From an uncultured Flavobacteriaceae bacterium (GTDB lineage Bacteria > Bacteroidota > Bacteroidia > Flavobacteriales > Flavobacteriaceae): a stretch of DNA of 64,000 nt. Position numbers and translations under genes: made by a program. Of the stretch, positions 46,041-56,402 are shown piece after piece; position 1 is the stretch's first letter, and each line of letters begins with the position of its first letter. The notes under the pieces were generated by a model. The model did not search any database. It was not told the DNA's origin and saw only the letters and a list, made by a program, of their open reading frames with translations. The DNA lies in contig CANNBV010000003.1 of assembly GCA_947502975.1 (NCBI GenBank), positions 310,001 to 374,000 on the forward strand, written 5' to 3'.

Positions 46041-48872
46041 ATGACTGAATTTGAAGAAAAAATTGAAGTTAAGGGTGCCCGTGTGCACAACTTAAAAAAT
46101 ATTGATGTATCTATTCCTAGAGAAAAACTTGTGGTTATCACTGGTTTATCTGGAAGTGGCAAATCGTCTTTAGCATTTGATACGATTTATGCTGAGGGAC
46201 AACGCAGGTATATTGAAACCTTCTCTGCTTATGCCCGCCAATTCCTAGGTGGATTGGAACGACCAGATGTTGATAAAATAGATGGCCTATCCCCTGTTAT
46301 CGCCATTGAGCAAAAAACAACTAGCAAATCTCCCCGCTCTACAGTTGGTACAATTACAGAGATTTATGATTTTATGCGTTTGCTCTATGCGCGAGCTAGC
46401 GATGCTTACAGTTACAATACTGGCGACAAAATGGTAAGCTATAGTGATGAGCAGATTAAAGCACTTATTTTAAAGGATTTTAAGGGCAAGCGTATTAATA
46501 TTCTAGCACCAATAGTACGTTCTAGAAAAGGGCATTATCGTGAATTATTCGAGCAAATAGCTAAGCAAGGCTTTGTAAAAGTAAGAACTGATGGTGAGAT
46601 TCGAGATCTAGTTAAGGGCATGAAACTCGATCGCTATAAAACTCACGACATCGAAATTGTGATAGATCGCTTAGTAGTTAATGACGATATTGATAATGAC
46701 AAAAGACTCTCAGAAACTATCAATACGGCAATGTATCATGGTGATGATGTTTTAATGGTAATAGATCAAGATACCGAAAAAGCACGTTTTTTTAGTAGAA
46801 ATCTGATGTGCCCATCTTCTGGAATTTCATATCCTAATCCTGAGCCTAATAACTTTTCCTTTAATTCGCCTAAGGGTGCATGTGCCAATTGTAATGGTAT
46901 TGGAGAGCTCTATCAGGTAAACGAAAACAAAATTATTCCTGATGATTCACTATCAATTAAAAACGGCGCTTTAGCACCACACGGACCAGAGAAGAAAAGT
47001 TGGATTTTTAAACAGTTTGAAACTATTGCACAACGCTTTAATTTTAAACTAACCGATGCTTTTAAAGATATACCTGAAGAAGCAAAACAAGTAATTCTCT
47101 ATGGTGGAAACGAAAAATTTTCTGTGGAAAGCAAAACGCTAGGTGTCACTCGTGATTATAAAATAGATTTTGAAGGTGTTGCCAACTTTATTGAGAATCA
47201 ATACAAAACCGCAGATTCCACTTCTTTAAAACGTTGGGCAAAAGAATACATGGACAAAATTAAATGTCCCGTATGTGAAGGATCAAGATTGAAAAAAGAA
47301 TCCTTATACTTCAAAGTTAACAATAAAAATATAGCAGAACTTGCAAATACTGACATTGTAGAATTATCTGAATGGTTTAGTGATTTACACCATCACCTTT
47401 CGGGAACGCAACTAAAAATAGCGGAGGAAGTTCTAAAAGAAATAAAAACACGATTACAATTCTTATTAGATGTTGGTTTAGATTATTTGTCATTAAACAG
47501 AAGTTCTAAATCTCTATCCGGAGGTGAAGCACAACGTATACGGCTAGCAACACAAATAGGTTCTCAATTGGTTGGTGTGCTTTATATCTTAGATGAACCT
47601 AGTATTGGTTTGCACCAACGAGATAATGAAAAACTCATTAATTCACTAGTATCTTTAAGAGACATAGGCAATTCTGTAATAGTCGTTGAGCACGATAAAG
47701 ATATGATTGAACGTGCAGATTATGTGATTGATATTGGTCCGAAAGCAGGTAAACATGGTGGAGAAATAATAAGCATAGGCAATCCTGAGGAATTAAAAAA
47801 ACACAATACGCTTACAGCAGACTATTTAAATGGTAATAAAGAAATAGAAACCCCTAAAAAGCGCAGAAAAGGCAACGGGAAATTTCTTGAATTAAAAGGC
47901 TGTACTGGAAATAACTTAAAAAATGTTTCTATAAAATTTCCCTTAGGAAAAATGATTGGTGTTACTGGTGTTTCAGGTAGTGGGAAATCTACATTAATTA
48001 ATGAAACCCTATACCCTATATTAAACGCTCACTATTTTAATGGTGTTAAAAAACCAATGCCCTATAAAAGCATCAAAGGTTTGGAGCATATTGATAAGGT
48101 AATAGATATTAATCAATCACCTATCGGAAGAACACCTAGAAGTAATCCTGCTACTTACACCAAAACGTTTGATGAAGTTAGAAGCCTTTTTGCTAAAGTT
48201 CCTGAAGCCATGATTCGTGGATACAAAGCAGGCCGTTTTAGTTTTAATGTTGCTGGCGGACGTTGTGAAACCTGTAAAGGAGGAGGGTTAAGAGTGATTG
48301 AAATGAATTTTCTTCCAGATGTCTATGTAGAATGTGAAACCTGCCAAGGCAAACGATTTAATAGAGAGACTTTAGAAATTCGCTATAAAGGAAAAAATAT
48401 CAGTGACGTTCTGAATATGACCATTAACGAAGCTGTTGGCTTTTTTGAGCATATCCCTAAAATATACAAGAAGTTAAAAACCATTCAAGATGTTGGTTTG
48501 GGCTATATTACGCTAGGGCAACAAAGCACCACGCTTTCTGGTGGAGAGGCACAACGAATTAAATTAGCAACCGAATTAAGTAAACGAGATACAGGTAATA
48601 CATTTTATATTTTAGATGAACCAACTACTGGGTTGCATTTTGAGGATATTCGAGTTTTAATGCTAGTGCTTAATAAATTAGTAAATAAAGGAAACACAGT
48701 GCTGATTATTGAACATAATTTAGATGTAATAAAAACTGTAGATCATATCATTGATATTGGCTACGAAGGCGGAAAAGGTGGTGGAGAAATAGTGGCTAAA
48801 GGTACACCAGAAGAGATTATCAAAGATAAAAAAAGTTATACCGCTAAGTTTTTGAAAAAAGAATTACATTAA
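46041..48872 (+). CDS. uvrA: UvrABC excinuclease subunit A
   Basis: A 943-residue DNA damage recognition ATPase of nucleotide excision repair. Two ABC modules are present with Walker A motifs GLSGSGKSS (near 31) and GVSGSGKST (near 639). They have signature sequences SLSGGEAQRIRLA and TLSGGEAQRIKLA, and Walker B strings ILDEPSIGLH and ILDEPTTGLH. Zinc-binding CxxC pairs are seen at CANC, CPVC and CETC...CETC. Length is normal. It works with UvrB, UvrC and the UvrD helicase at 2520-4883. The LOG-family gene follows after 39 bases. Confidence 0.97.
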   Translation: MTEFEEKIEVKGARVHNLKNIDVSIPREKLVVITGLSGSGKSSLAFDTIYAEGQRRYIETFSAYARQFLGGLERPDVDKIDGLSPVIAIEQKTTSKSPRSTVGTITEIYDFMRLLYARASDAYSYNTGDKMVSYSDEQIKALILKDFKGKRINILAPIVRSRKGHYRELFEQIAKQGFVKVRTDGEIRDLVKGMKLDRYKTHDIEIVIDRLVVNDDIDNDKRLSETINTAMYHGDDVLMVIDQDTEKARFFSRNLMCPSSGISYPNPEPNNFSFNSPKGACANCNGIGELYQVNENKIIPDDSLSIKNGALAPHGPEKKSWIFKQFETIAQRFNFKLTDAFKDIPEEAKQVILYGGNEKFSVESKTLGVTRDYKIDFEGVANFIENQYKTADSTSLKRWAKEYMDKIKCPVCEGSRLKKESLYFKVNNKNIAELANTDIVELSEWFSDLHHHLSGTQLKIAEEVLKEIKTRLQFLLDVGLDYLSLNRSSKSLSGGEAQRIRLATQIGSQLVGVLYILDEPSIGLHQRDNEKLINSLVSLRDIGNSVIVVEHDKDMIERADYVIDIGPKAGKHGGEIISIGNPEELKKHNTLTADYLNGNKEIETPKKRRKGNGKFLELKGCTGNNLKNVSIKFPLGKMIGVTGVSGSGKSTLINETLYPILNAHYFNGVKKPMPYKSIKGLEHIDKVIDINQSPIGRTPRSNPATYTKTFDEVRSLFAKVPEAMIRGYKAGRFSFNVAGGRCETCKGGGLRVIEMNFLPDVYVECETCQGKRFNRETLEIRYKGKNISDVLNMTINEAVGFFEHIPKIYKKLKTIQDVGLGYITLGQQSTTLSGGEAQRIKLATELSKRDTGNTFYILDEPTTGLHFEDIRVLMLVLNKLVNKGNTVLIIEHNLDVIKTVDHIIDIGYEGGKGGGEIVAKGTPEEIIKDKKSYTAKFLKKELH

Positions 48873-48911
48873 CAGGCTGATTTTAGAAAAGGATATATAA
48901 ATAGAAAAGAA

Positions 48912-49601
48912 ATGAGAAAAGAACAAAGGCATAAAAGTTGGAATGAGATAAAAACCAATGATTCTTGGGCAATATTCAAGATTATGGGTGAATTTGTTAC
49001 TGGTTTTGAAAAAATGAGTAAAATAGGACCTTGTGTATCTATTTTTGGTTCGGCAAGAACGAAACCAGGAGATAAATATTACGAGCTTACCGTTAGAGTT
49101 GCCGAAAAAATTGTAGAATCTGGATATGGTGTTATTACCGGTGGAGGTCCAGGAATCATGGAAGCTGGTAATAAAGGGGCGCATTTAGGAGGAGGAACAT
49201 CAGTAGGGTTAAATATAGAATTACCTTTTGAGCAGCATGACAATCCCTATATAGATTCTGATAAGATTTTAGATTTCGATTACTTTTTTGTGCGCAAAGT
49301 TATGTTTGTTAAGTATTCTCAAGGTTTTGTGGTTATGCCTGGTGGATTTGGCACACTAGACGAATTATTTGAAGCGATGACACTTATTCAAACGCATAAA
49401 AGTGAAAAATTTCCAATAATTCTTGTAGGGAAAAGCTTTTGGCAAGGACTAATAGATTGGATTAAATCTACGCTTTTAGAGAAAAATGGTAATATTAGCC
49501 CAAAAGACATGGATTTAATACACGTAGTGGATACTGAAGATGAGGTTATATCAATTTTAGATACATTCTACCAAAAATCAAGATTGACACCTAACTTCTA
49601 A
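48912..49601 (+). CDS. LOG family protein (cytokinin/AMP nucleosidase-like)
   Basis: A 229-residue Rossmann-like protein. The LOG signature is split into GGGPGIMEAGNKGA (near 77-90) and PGGFGTLDELFEAMTLIQ (near 143-160), with FGSARTKPGD at the front. Family members remove the ribose-5-phosphate from nucleoside monophosphates, like plant LOG and bacterial PpnN-type enzymes. Size suits the PpnN/LOG type II subgroup. It starts 39 bases after uvrA on the same strand and may be co-transcribed, although no repair role is known. Confidence 0.88.
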   Translation: MRKEQRHKSWNEIKTNDSWAIFKIMGEFVTGFEKMSKIGPCVSIFGSARTKPGDKYYELTVRVAEKIVESGYGVITGGGPGIMEAGNKGAHLGGGTSVGLNIELPFEQHDNPYIDSDKILDFDYFFVRKVMFVKYSQGFVVMPGGFGTLDELFEAMTLIQTHKSEKFPIILVGKSFWQGLIDWIKSTLLEKNGNISPKDMDLIHVVDTEDEVISILDTFYQKSRLTPNF

Positions 49602-49693
49602 AATGTACCTCACAACTAATAGTTAAGGTGTAAATCATATAATTCATTATATTACTCCGCCTTGCATCAAATCTAATAAATTAAACGTATAAT

Positions 49694-52525
49694 TTGAAGT
49701 TCAGTTTTTTAACTTACTTATTTATAATAACCTGCAGTTTTATAGGTTATGGGCAAAATAGCATCGACGTTAAAGCTAAATTTAATGTTGATGAGAAGCT
49801 AATTAATATAGCCCAAACCATTACTTATAAAAACACTTCCAACGATACATTACATTCTATTTATCTTAACGATTGGAGTAATAGTTATGCCACTAAAAAA
49901 ACTGATTTAGCGAAACGACTAGCAGATGAATATATCAATAGATTTCATTTAGCAAAAGATGAACAACGTGGCTACTCTGCTGTAACTTCAATTCTTCAAA
50001 ATACGGACACATTATCATTTATAAGATTAAAAAATCAAATAGATGTTATTAAGGTGAAATTACCAAAACCTCTATTGTCCAATGAGTCGTATACTATTCA
50101 TCTTAACTACATCGTAAAAATTCCAAGTGATGAGTTCACAAGTTATGGATATACTAAGGAAAACGATTTCAATTTACGGTATTGGTATATCACGCCAGCA
50201 GTTTATAATTCTGAATGGCAATACTTTAGCAACAAAAACCTGAATGATTTATTCAAGCCTAAATCTGACATAAAACTTGAACTCACCTACCCAAAAAACT
50301 TTAAATTAATTTCAGAATTAAACGTTTTAGAATCGTCTGAAAATAATCAGAATACAACTACTGTTTTACATGGAAAAGATAGAATCAACAGTAAATTACA
50401 CCTTATAAAGAATTCAAAATTTAAATCCATTAAAAATGATAAAATTGAATTGGTTTCTGATTTATATGATAACGATTTACAGGTAGTTGAAAAGGTCCTG
50501 ATTAATGATAAGGTTATGAATTACATTGCTGATAATCTTGGGTCTTATCCGCATGAAAAGCTCCTACTAACAGAAATAGATAATGCAAACGATCCTGTTT
50601 ATGGACTAACATCTTTGCCTAAATTTTTACAACCATTTTCTGATTCTTTTGAATATGAAATGCGCCTATTGAAAGTAGCGCTACATAACTATTTAGAAAA
50701 TACGCTAATGGTAAACCCAAGGAAAGATCATTGGTTATTGGATGGTATTCAAATTTATTTCTTAATAAAGTATGTAGAAGATCATTATCCAAATATGAAG
50801 TTTTTGGGGAAACTGGCTGACATATGGGGCATTAGGTCATTTCATGCTGCAGACTTGCATTATAACGACAAGTATACGCTGGCTTATATGAGTATGGCTA
50901 GAACAAATAGGGACCAGCCTTTAACAATGCAAAAAGACTCACTTTTGAAGTTTAATAGCAACATTGCTAATAAGTACAAAGCTGGTATAGGTTTAAAGTA
51001 TTTGGATGATTTTATCAATCATGATGTTTTAGAACATGCCATTAAACCATTTTTGAAAGAAAATAAGCTGGAATTAACCTCTTCAGTAGAATTTGAGTCA
51101 TTTTTAAAATCAAGAACAGAAAAGAATATTGATTGGTTTTTTGAGGACTATTTAAACACTAGAAAAAAGATTGACTTCAAAATAAAGAAAGTTAAAAAAA
51201 CTGAAGATTCTATTACTATAACCATCAAAAATAAACGCGATAACAACATGCCTGTATCGCTTTATACTTTAAATAACGACAGTGTTATTTCAAAATATTG
51301 GGTAGAAAATATTGGAGAGCAAAAAACATTTACCATACCAAGAAATGATGCCAACAAACTTGTTTTAAACTATAATAATGCAGCGCCAGAGTATAATTTA
51401 CGTGATAATTGGAAATCTTTAAAAGGCTTCTTTTTTAATAATAAACCCTTGCAATTTAGACTATTTCAAGATGTAGAAGACCCCAATTACAATCAGGTAT
51501 TCTTTATGCCAATTGTAGAATTTAATAATATCTACGATGGTCTAAATTTAGGTGCAAAAGTATACAATAGCACGTTGTTACGAAGAAATTTAAGATACAA
51601 AATACAACCACAATATTCTTTGGGTTCTAAGTCTATTACAGGGGGTGCATCTGCATCTATGACTCATTTCTTTGAGAATAAAAATTTATTTGCATTAACC
51701 TATGGCGCAAGTTATACGTATAGTAGTTATGCCGAGGATTTGTTTGTAAGACGTATTACACCATCTATTTCTTTTTTCTTTAGAGAGGATAATGATTTTA
51801 GATCAAACAAAAGAAAGCTATTGCGCTTTAGATTTTTAGATTTTCATCGCGATAGAAACCCACTAAATCCAGATAGCAGTGACGAACCAAACTATAGTGT
51901 TTTTAATGCACGATATATCCATTCTAATGATAATTTAATAAACTTTAGTAAGTGGTATGCAGATTTTCAAGTGGCGAGAACATTCAGTAAAGTGTCTTTT
52001 AACTATGAATTTAGAAAGTTATTTGAAAGTAACCGGCAATTAAATCTGCGATTCTTCACAGGGATATTTCTGGACAATAACAATGACATTAGTTCTAATT
52101 ATTTCAGCTTTGCTTTGGATAGACCTACAGATTATCTTTTTGAATATAATTATTTAGGCCGTTCGGAGGCTTCAGGAATATTTAGCCAACAGTTTATTGA
52201 GGCTGAGGGTGGCTTTAAATCACAACTTGAAGTACCCTTTGCAAACCAATGGATGAGTACTGCAAACGTTAGCACCAGTATTTGGCGTTATATATTGGCA
52301 TACGGTGATTTTGGCCTTGTTAAAAACAAATTCAACTCGCCAAAATTTGTTTACGATTCAGGTATTCGTATCAATTTAGTAACCGATTACTTCGAAGTGT
52401 ACTTTCCTGTATATTCCAATTTAGGTTGGGAAATTGCTCAACCAAACTACGATCAAAAAATTCGATTCAAATTCACAGTCGATCCTGAATCGCTTTTAGG
52501 ATTGTTTAGAAGGCGTTGGTATTAA
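49694..52525 (+). CDS. degenerate M1-peptidase-like domain fused to a probable outer-membrane beta-barrel
   Basis: A 943-residue exported protein (signal peptide 1-20, ending GYGQ). Residues about 24-470 resemble the beta-domain and thermolysin-like domain of M1 peptidases. The zinc motif HExxH is replaced by HNYLEN (331-336), and the following Glu region reads WLLDG (347-351) with a shorter spacing, so hydrolysis seems lost. Residues about 580-943 are alternating aromatic strands ending in RRWY, typical of an outer-membrane barrel. The only usable start is TTG 49694-49696, since an in-frame TAA lies 12 bases upstream. Compare the intact M1 enzyme at 16744-18699. Confidence 0.7.
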   Translation: MKFSFLTYLFIITCSFIGYGQNSIDVKAKFNVDEKLINIAQTITYKNTSNDTLHSIYLNDWSNSYATKKTDLAKRLADEYINRFHLAKDEQRGYSAVTSILQNTDTLSFIRLKNQIDVIKVKLPKPLLSNESYTIHLNYIVKIPSDEFTSYGYTKENDFNLRYWYITPAVYNSEWQYFSNKNLNDLFKPKSDIKLELTYPKNFKLISELNVLESSENNQNTTTVLHGKDRINSKLHLIKNSKFKSIKNDKIELVSDLYDNDLQVVEKVLINDKVMNYIADNLGSYPHEKLLLTEIDNANDPVYGLTSLPKFLQPFSDSFEYEMRLLKVALHNYLENTLMVNPRKDHWLLDGIQIYFLIKYVEDHYPNMKFLGKLADIWGIRSFHAADLHYNDKYTLAYMSMARTNRDQPLTMQKDSLLKFNSNIANKYKAGIGLKYLDDFINHDVLEHAIKPFLKENKLELTSSVEFESFLKSRTEKNIDWFFEDYLNTRKKIDFKIKKVKKTEDSITITIKNKRDNNMPVSLYTLNNDSVISKYWVENIGEQKTFTIPRNDANKLVLNYNNAAPEYNLRDNWKSLKGFFFNNKPLQFRLFQDVEDPNYNQVFFMPIVEFNNIYDGLNLGAKVYNSTLLRRNLRYKIQPQYSLGSKSITGGASASMTHFFENKNLFALTYGASYTYSSYAEDLFVRRITPSISFFFREDNDFRSNKRKLLRFRFLDFHRDRNPLNPDSSDEPNYSVFNARYIHSNDNLINFSKWYADFQVARTFSKVSFNYEFRKLFESNRQLNLRFFTGIFLDNNNDISSNYFSFALDRPTDYLFEYNYLGRSEASGIFSQQFIEAEGGFKSQLEVPFANQWMSTANVSTSIWRYILAYGDFGLVKNKFNSPKFVYDSGIRINLVTDYFEVYFPVYSNLGWEIAQPNYDQKIRFKFTVDPESLLGLFRRRWY

Positions 52526-52627
52526 ATTATTCTTACCTATTCAATGTTTTTAATGTGAATATTTAAAAATTTACTCCTTATTTCAAAATTAATTATATTT
52601 TTCACATTTTTTTAAGACCTCTTTTAA

Positions 52628-52658
52628 TTGTATAAACCATCGGTTTTTCTTAATTTTG
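52628..52658 (+). promoter_or_regulatory. complete Bacteroidota promoter for the fused E1 gene
   Basis: TTG at 52628-52630 (-33) is followed after 20 bases by TAATTTTG at 52651-52658 (-7, TAnnTTTG). This is the best full match to the Bacteroidota sigma consensus in the window. It overlaps the TTG that opens the longest reading frame and so argues that translation starts at the ATG 52683. Confidence 0.75.
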
Positions 52659-52682
52659 CATGCGCTGTTAACCAACTCAAAA

Positions 52683-55094
52683 ATGCAACCACTCACCGAT
52701 TTGAAAGACAACATATCATTCGACGATTTTAAAGCTGAAGTTTTAAACGACTATAAAATAGCAGTTCAAAGTCGTGAATGTAGTTTATTAGGTAGACGTG
52801 AAGTACTTACTGGAAAGGCGAAGTTTGGTATTTTTGGTGATGGCAAAGAAGTGCCACAGTTAGCAATGGCTAAAGCTTTTAAAAAAGGTGATTGGCGTTC
52901 TGGATACTACAGAGACCAAACCTTTATGATGGCCATTGGAGAGTTAACCGTAGAACAGTTTTTCGCTGGTTTATATGCTAACACAAATTTGGAATTAGAA
53001 CCTATGTCTGCTGGCCGTCAAATGGGTGGGCACTTTGTGACGCATAGTATAGATGAAAACGGTAATTGGAAAGATTTAACCAAACAATATAATTCTAGTG
53101 CAGACATCTCTCCCACAGCTGGGCAAATGCCTCGACTTTTGGGTCTTGCGCAAGCGTCAAAAGTATTTAAGGAATTAAAGGAATTGAATGCTAGTAAATT
53201 TTCTAAAAACGGAAATGAGGTTGCTTGGGGAACTATTGGTAATGCAAGTACTAGCGAAGGATTATTCTTTGAAACTATAAATGCAGCCGGTGTATTGCAA
53301 GTACCAATGATTACAAGTGTTTGGGATGATGAGTACGGAATTTCTGTGCATGCTAAGCATCAAACTACAAAAGAGAATATTTCAGAAATTTTAAAAGGGT
53401 TTCAAAGAGACAAAGATCACAAAGGTTTTGAAATTTTACGTGTTAAAGGTTGGGATTATGCTAACCTGATTGCTACATATCAAGAAGCTGGTGCCATAGC
53501 CAGAGAAGAACACGTACCCGTTTTAATTCATGTTACTGAGTTAACACAACCACAAGGGCATTCTACTTCTGGTTCGCATGAACGTTATAAAACTGGTGAG
53601 CGATTAAATTGGGAAGCAGAACGCGATTGTAATAAAAAAATGCGTGAATGGATCATTGAGAGCGGTATTGCTACAAATGAAACATTAACTAATATTGAGC
53701 GTACTATTAAGCGTGAAGTAAAACAAAGCAAAACAAAAGCCTGGAATACTTTTCTAGCGCCTATTAAAAAAGAACAAAACGAAATGATTACGCTTTTGGA
53801 TAAGGTGTCAAAAGCTAGTGAAAATGGCGTTTTTATTTCTAAACTAAAAGAAACACTTTCAGTAGTTAATGAACCAACACGAAAGGATATCTTATCAACT
53901 GGTAGAAAGGTATTAAGGTATACCATTGGAGAAAATAACAATGAAATAAGTCAGCTTAAAGATTGGATAAACAATACCTTCTTAAGGGTACAGCCAGAAT
54001 TTAGTTCCCATTTATATTCTGAAACTGATAAATCTGCAACACACATAACTGAAGTAAAACCAGTTTTTGATGACAGCTCAGAATTGGTAGATGGCAGAAT
54101 TATCATTCGTGATAACTTTGATGCTATTTTTAGTAAGCATCCTGAAACTTTAGTTTTTGGAGAAGATACAGGCAACATAGGAGATGTAAATCAAGGTCTA
54201 GAAGGGCTTCAAGAAAAATACGGAGAATTGCGTGTTGCCGATACTGGTATTCGTGAAGCTACCATTATTGGGCAAGGTATTGGCATGGCCTTAAGAGGTC
54301 TGCGTCCTATTGCTGAAATTCAGTATTTAGATTATGTGTTATATGCCTTAAATGTTATAAGTGATGATTTATCAACATTGCATTATCGTACAAAAGGTAG
54401 ACAAAAAGCACCTTTAATTATAAGAACTCGCGGACACAGACTTGAAGGTATATGGCATTCTGGATCTCAAATGGGAGGATTATTAAATTTGATTCGTGGT
54501 GTACTTGTTTTGGTTCCTAGAAATATGACAAAAGCTGCTGGGTTTTACAATACGCTTTTAGAAGGAGATGATCCTGCTTTAGTAGTAGAATGCCTCAATG
54601 GGTACCGTTTAAAAGAAAGGCGACCAAATAATATGGGTAATTTCAAAACACCAGTTGGTGTAGTTGAAACTATAAAAGAAGGTACCGATATTACATTAGT
54701 CTCGTATGGTTCCACATTACGATTGGTGGAGCAAGCTGCAAAAGAGCTTCTAGCCGTTGGTATTGATGCTGAAATTATTGATGTTCAATCCTTAGTGCCT
54801 TTAGATATCCATCAAGATATTGTAAAAAGTATAGCAAAAACAAATCGTGTAATGGTGATTGATGAGGATGTCCCTGGTGGTGCTTCAGCATATATTTTAG
54901 ATAATATTTTAAGTAAACAGAATGCATTTCAGTATCTAGACAGCGCTCCTAAAACGTTATCTGCTAAGGCGCATCGTCCAGCATATGGAAATGATGGTGA
55001 TTATTTTTCTAAACCATCATCTGAAGACATTTTCGAAGCTGTTTATGATGTTATGCACGAATTGAGTCCTATTGATTTTCCAAAACTGCGATAA
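52683..55094 (+). CDS. fused E1 alpha/beta subunit of a 2-oxoacid (branched-chain) dehydrogenase
   Basis: An 803-residue thiamin-diphosphate enzyme in which E1 alpha and beta are one chain. The alpha part (about 1-390) has the ThDP-binding region GNASTSEGLFFETINAAG and DDEYGIS. The beta part (about 450-803) has LVFGEDTGNIGDVNQGLEGL, IAEIQYLDYVLYALN, VIDEDVPGGASAYI and PAYGNDGDYFSKP. Flavobacteria carry this fused form, which probably acts on branched-chain 2-oxoacids and feeds iso-fatty acid synthesis. I chose ATG 52683 over the TTG at 52656, which lies inside the promoter. Confidence 0.9.
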   Translation: MQPLTDLKDNISFDDFKAEVLNDYKIAVQSRECSLLGRREVLTGKAKFGIFGDGKEVPQLAMAKAFKKGDWRSGYYRDQTFMMAIGELTVEQFFAGLYANTNLELEPMSAGRQMGGHFVTHSIDENGNWKDLTKQYNSSADISPTAGQMPRLLGLAQASKVFKELKELNASKFSKNGNEVAWGTIGNASTSEGLFFETINAAGVLQVPMITSVWDDEYGISVHAKHQTTKENISEILKGFQRDKDHKGFEILRVKGWDYANLIATYQEAGAIAREEHVPVLIHVTELTQPQGHSTSGSHERYKTGERLNWEAERDCNKKMREWIIESGIATNETLTNIERTIKREVKQSKTKAWNTFLAPIKKEQNEMITLLDKVSKASENGVFISKLKETLSVVNEPTRKDILSTGRKVLRYTIGENNNEISQLKDWINNTFLRVQPEFSSHLYSETDKSATHITEVKPVFDDSSELVDGRIIIRDNFDAIFSKHPETLVFGEDTGNIGDVNQGLEGLQEKYGELRVADTGIREATIIGQGIGMALRGLRPIAEIQYLDYVLYALNVISDDLSTLHYRTKGRQKAPLIIRTRGHRLEGIWHSGSQMGGLLNLIRGVLVLVPRNMTKAAGFYNTLLEGDDPALVVECLNGYRLKERRPNNMGNFKTPVGVVETIKEGTDITLVSYGSTLRLVEQAAKELLAVGIDAEIIDVQSLVPLDIHQDIVKSIAKTNRVMVIDEDVPGGASAYILDNILSKQNAFQYLDSAPKTLSAKAHRPAYGNDGDYFSKPSSEDIFEAVYDVMHELSPIDFPKLR

Positions 55095-55128
55095 TAATAT
55101 TATTTTAGAGTTCTAAAATTAATAGTCT

Positions 55129-56301
55129 TTGTTTCCTGATTTCAATATTCATAGTACTCCCCTATTTATTCTTGTTATTCAAGGCTTAATATTTGCAATT
55201 TTACTTCTTATAAAATATAAGAGAAAGGGTAATCTTTCTGATTTGTTTTTAGGGTTGATTTTACTACTAACCTGCTATAGTCAAACATGCTATACTGTAG
55301 GGTTTATGGGATGGTATGATGAGTTTAGAACTACCAAAATAAACTATTTCTTATATAACATTGCGATTGCTTTAGGTCCATTAATCTACTTCTATGTTAA
55401 ATCAGTAACTACATCTAATTTCAAGTTTAAAAAAGAACATTGGTGGCATTTTGCATTTGCATTTGCATTCATATTTTACAGACTTATTATATTCAGTTAT
55501 GATGGGTTACAGCCTGGTTTTAATGAAACACAAAATGGCATCTTAAAAATTACTGTAGATGAAGCTATAGTACAGCCTGTGATGGGATTCATAGAATTTC
55601 CATTTATGTTATTATATCTTGCGTTTACTTTGCAACTATTCTATAATTACCGTAAAAAAATACAACAATACTTTTCTAACACCTATAAATTAGAACTTAA
55701 CTGGATACTCAGTTTCTTAGTCCTGTTTAGCTTGTTGTTTTTGTACGACACAATACAAACTGTTGTTGGTGCATTTGTAACAGACTTAAATTACGAACAA
55801 CGCTGGTGGCTAAACTTACTTGGTGCCTTAATTACACTTTATATTGGTATTAAAGGTTATTTTACCGATACAACAAAGTTGAATAAACTAAACTTTACAT
55901 TCTCCCCAAGTTTAGAAGCCATACCCCAAGTTTCAGAAGATAAAGCATCAAAATCTATTTCAGAAAAAGATATAGAAACTGTAAAAAGATTGATGGAAAT
56001 TGATAAGGTATATTTGAATCCTGAATTGAATTTATCTGATTTAGCACAACAAGCCAATATGTCTCGCGGACAACTTTCAGAAATTGTAAATTCTGGTTTT
56101 AACAAGAATTTTAATGACTTCGTAAACATGTACCGCGTAAATGCCTTTAAGGATATGATTAAAGACGACAAACACAAACAACTATCTCTATTAGGTATAG
56201 CACAAGAATGTGGATTTAATAGTAAAGCAACATTCAACCGTGTTTTCAAAAAATTAACGAACTACTCACCTTCTGAATATCTTAAATCTACTACAACTTA
56301 A
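55129..56301 (+). CDS. membrane-anchored AraC-family transcriptional regulator
   Basis: A 390-residue protein. About seven hydrophobic helices (residues 10-240) make up an N-terminal sensor-like membrane domain. A C-terminal AraC/XylS double helix-turn-helix follows (about 283-388, LSDLAQQANMSRGQLSEIV and GIAQECGFNSKATFNRVFKK, ending SPSEYLKS). The start is TTG 55129, since a TAG lies two codons upstream and the next Met is at residue 56. Such 7TM-AraC regulators usually control neighbouring genes. The DoxX, carbohydrate-binding and GIN genes downstream are the obvious candidates. Confidence 0.85.
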   Translation: MFPDFNIHSTPLFILVIQGLIFAILLLIKYKRKGNLSDLFLGLILLLTCYSQTCYTVGFMGWYDEFRTTKINYFLYNIAIALGPLIYFYVKSVTTSNFKFKKEHWWHFAFAFAFIFYRLIIFSYDGLQPGFNETQNGILKITVDEAIVQPVMGFIEFPFMLLYLAFTLQLFYNYRKKIQQYFSNTYKLELNWILSFLVLFSLLFLYDTIQTVVGAFVTDLNYEQRWWLNLLGALITLYIGIKGYFTDTTKLNKLNFTFSPSLEAIPQVSEDKASKSISEKDIETVKRLMEIDKVYLNPELNLSDLAQQANMSRGQLSEIVNSGFNKNFNDFVNMYRVNAFKDMIKDDKHKQLSLLGIAQECGFNSKATFNRVFKKLTNYSPSEYLKSTTT

Positions 56302-56402
56302 GACGTCTCAAATCGTATTTTAAGTCCTTCTAATATCATTTAAGTCGCTCAAAGAACGATAATGTTTCAAATTTGTCCTGTCGAACAAAAAAATGAAACA
56401 TT

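Noticed and set aside
52656-52682. TTG start of the fused E1 gene
   Set aside because: The codon overlaps the promoter -7 element TAATTTTG, so it would lie upstream of the transcript start.
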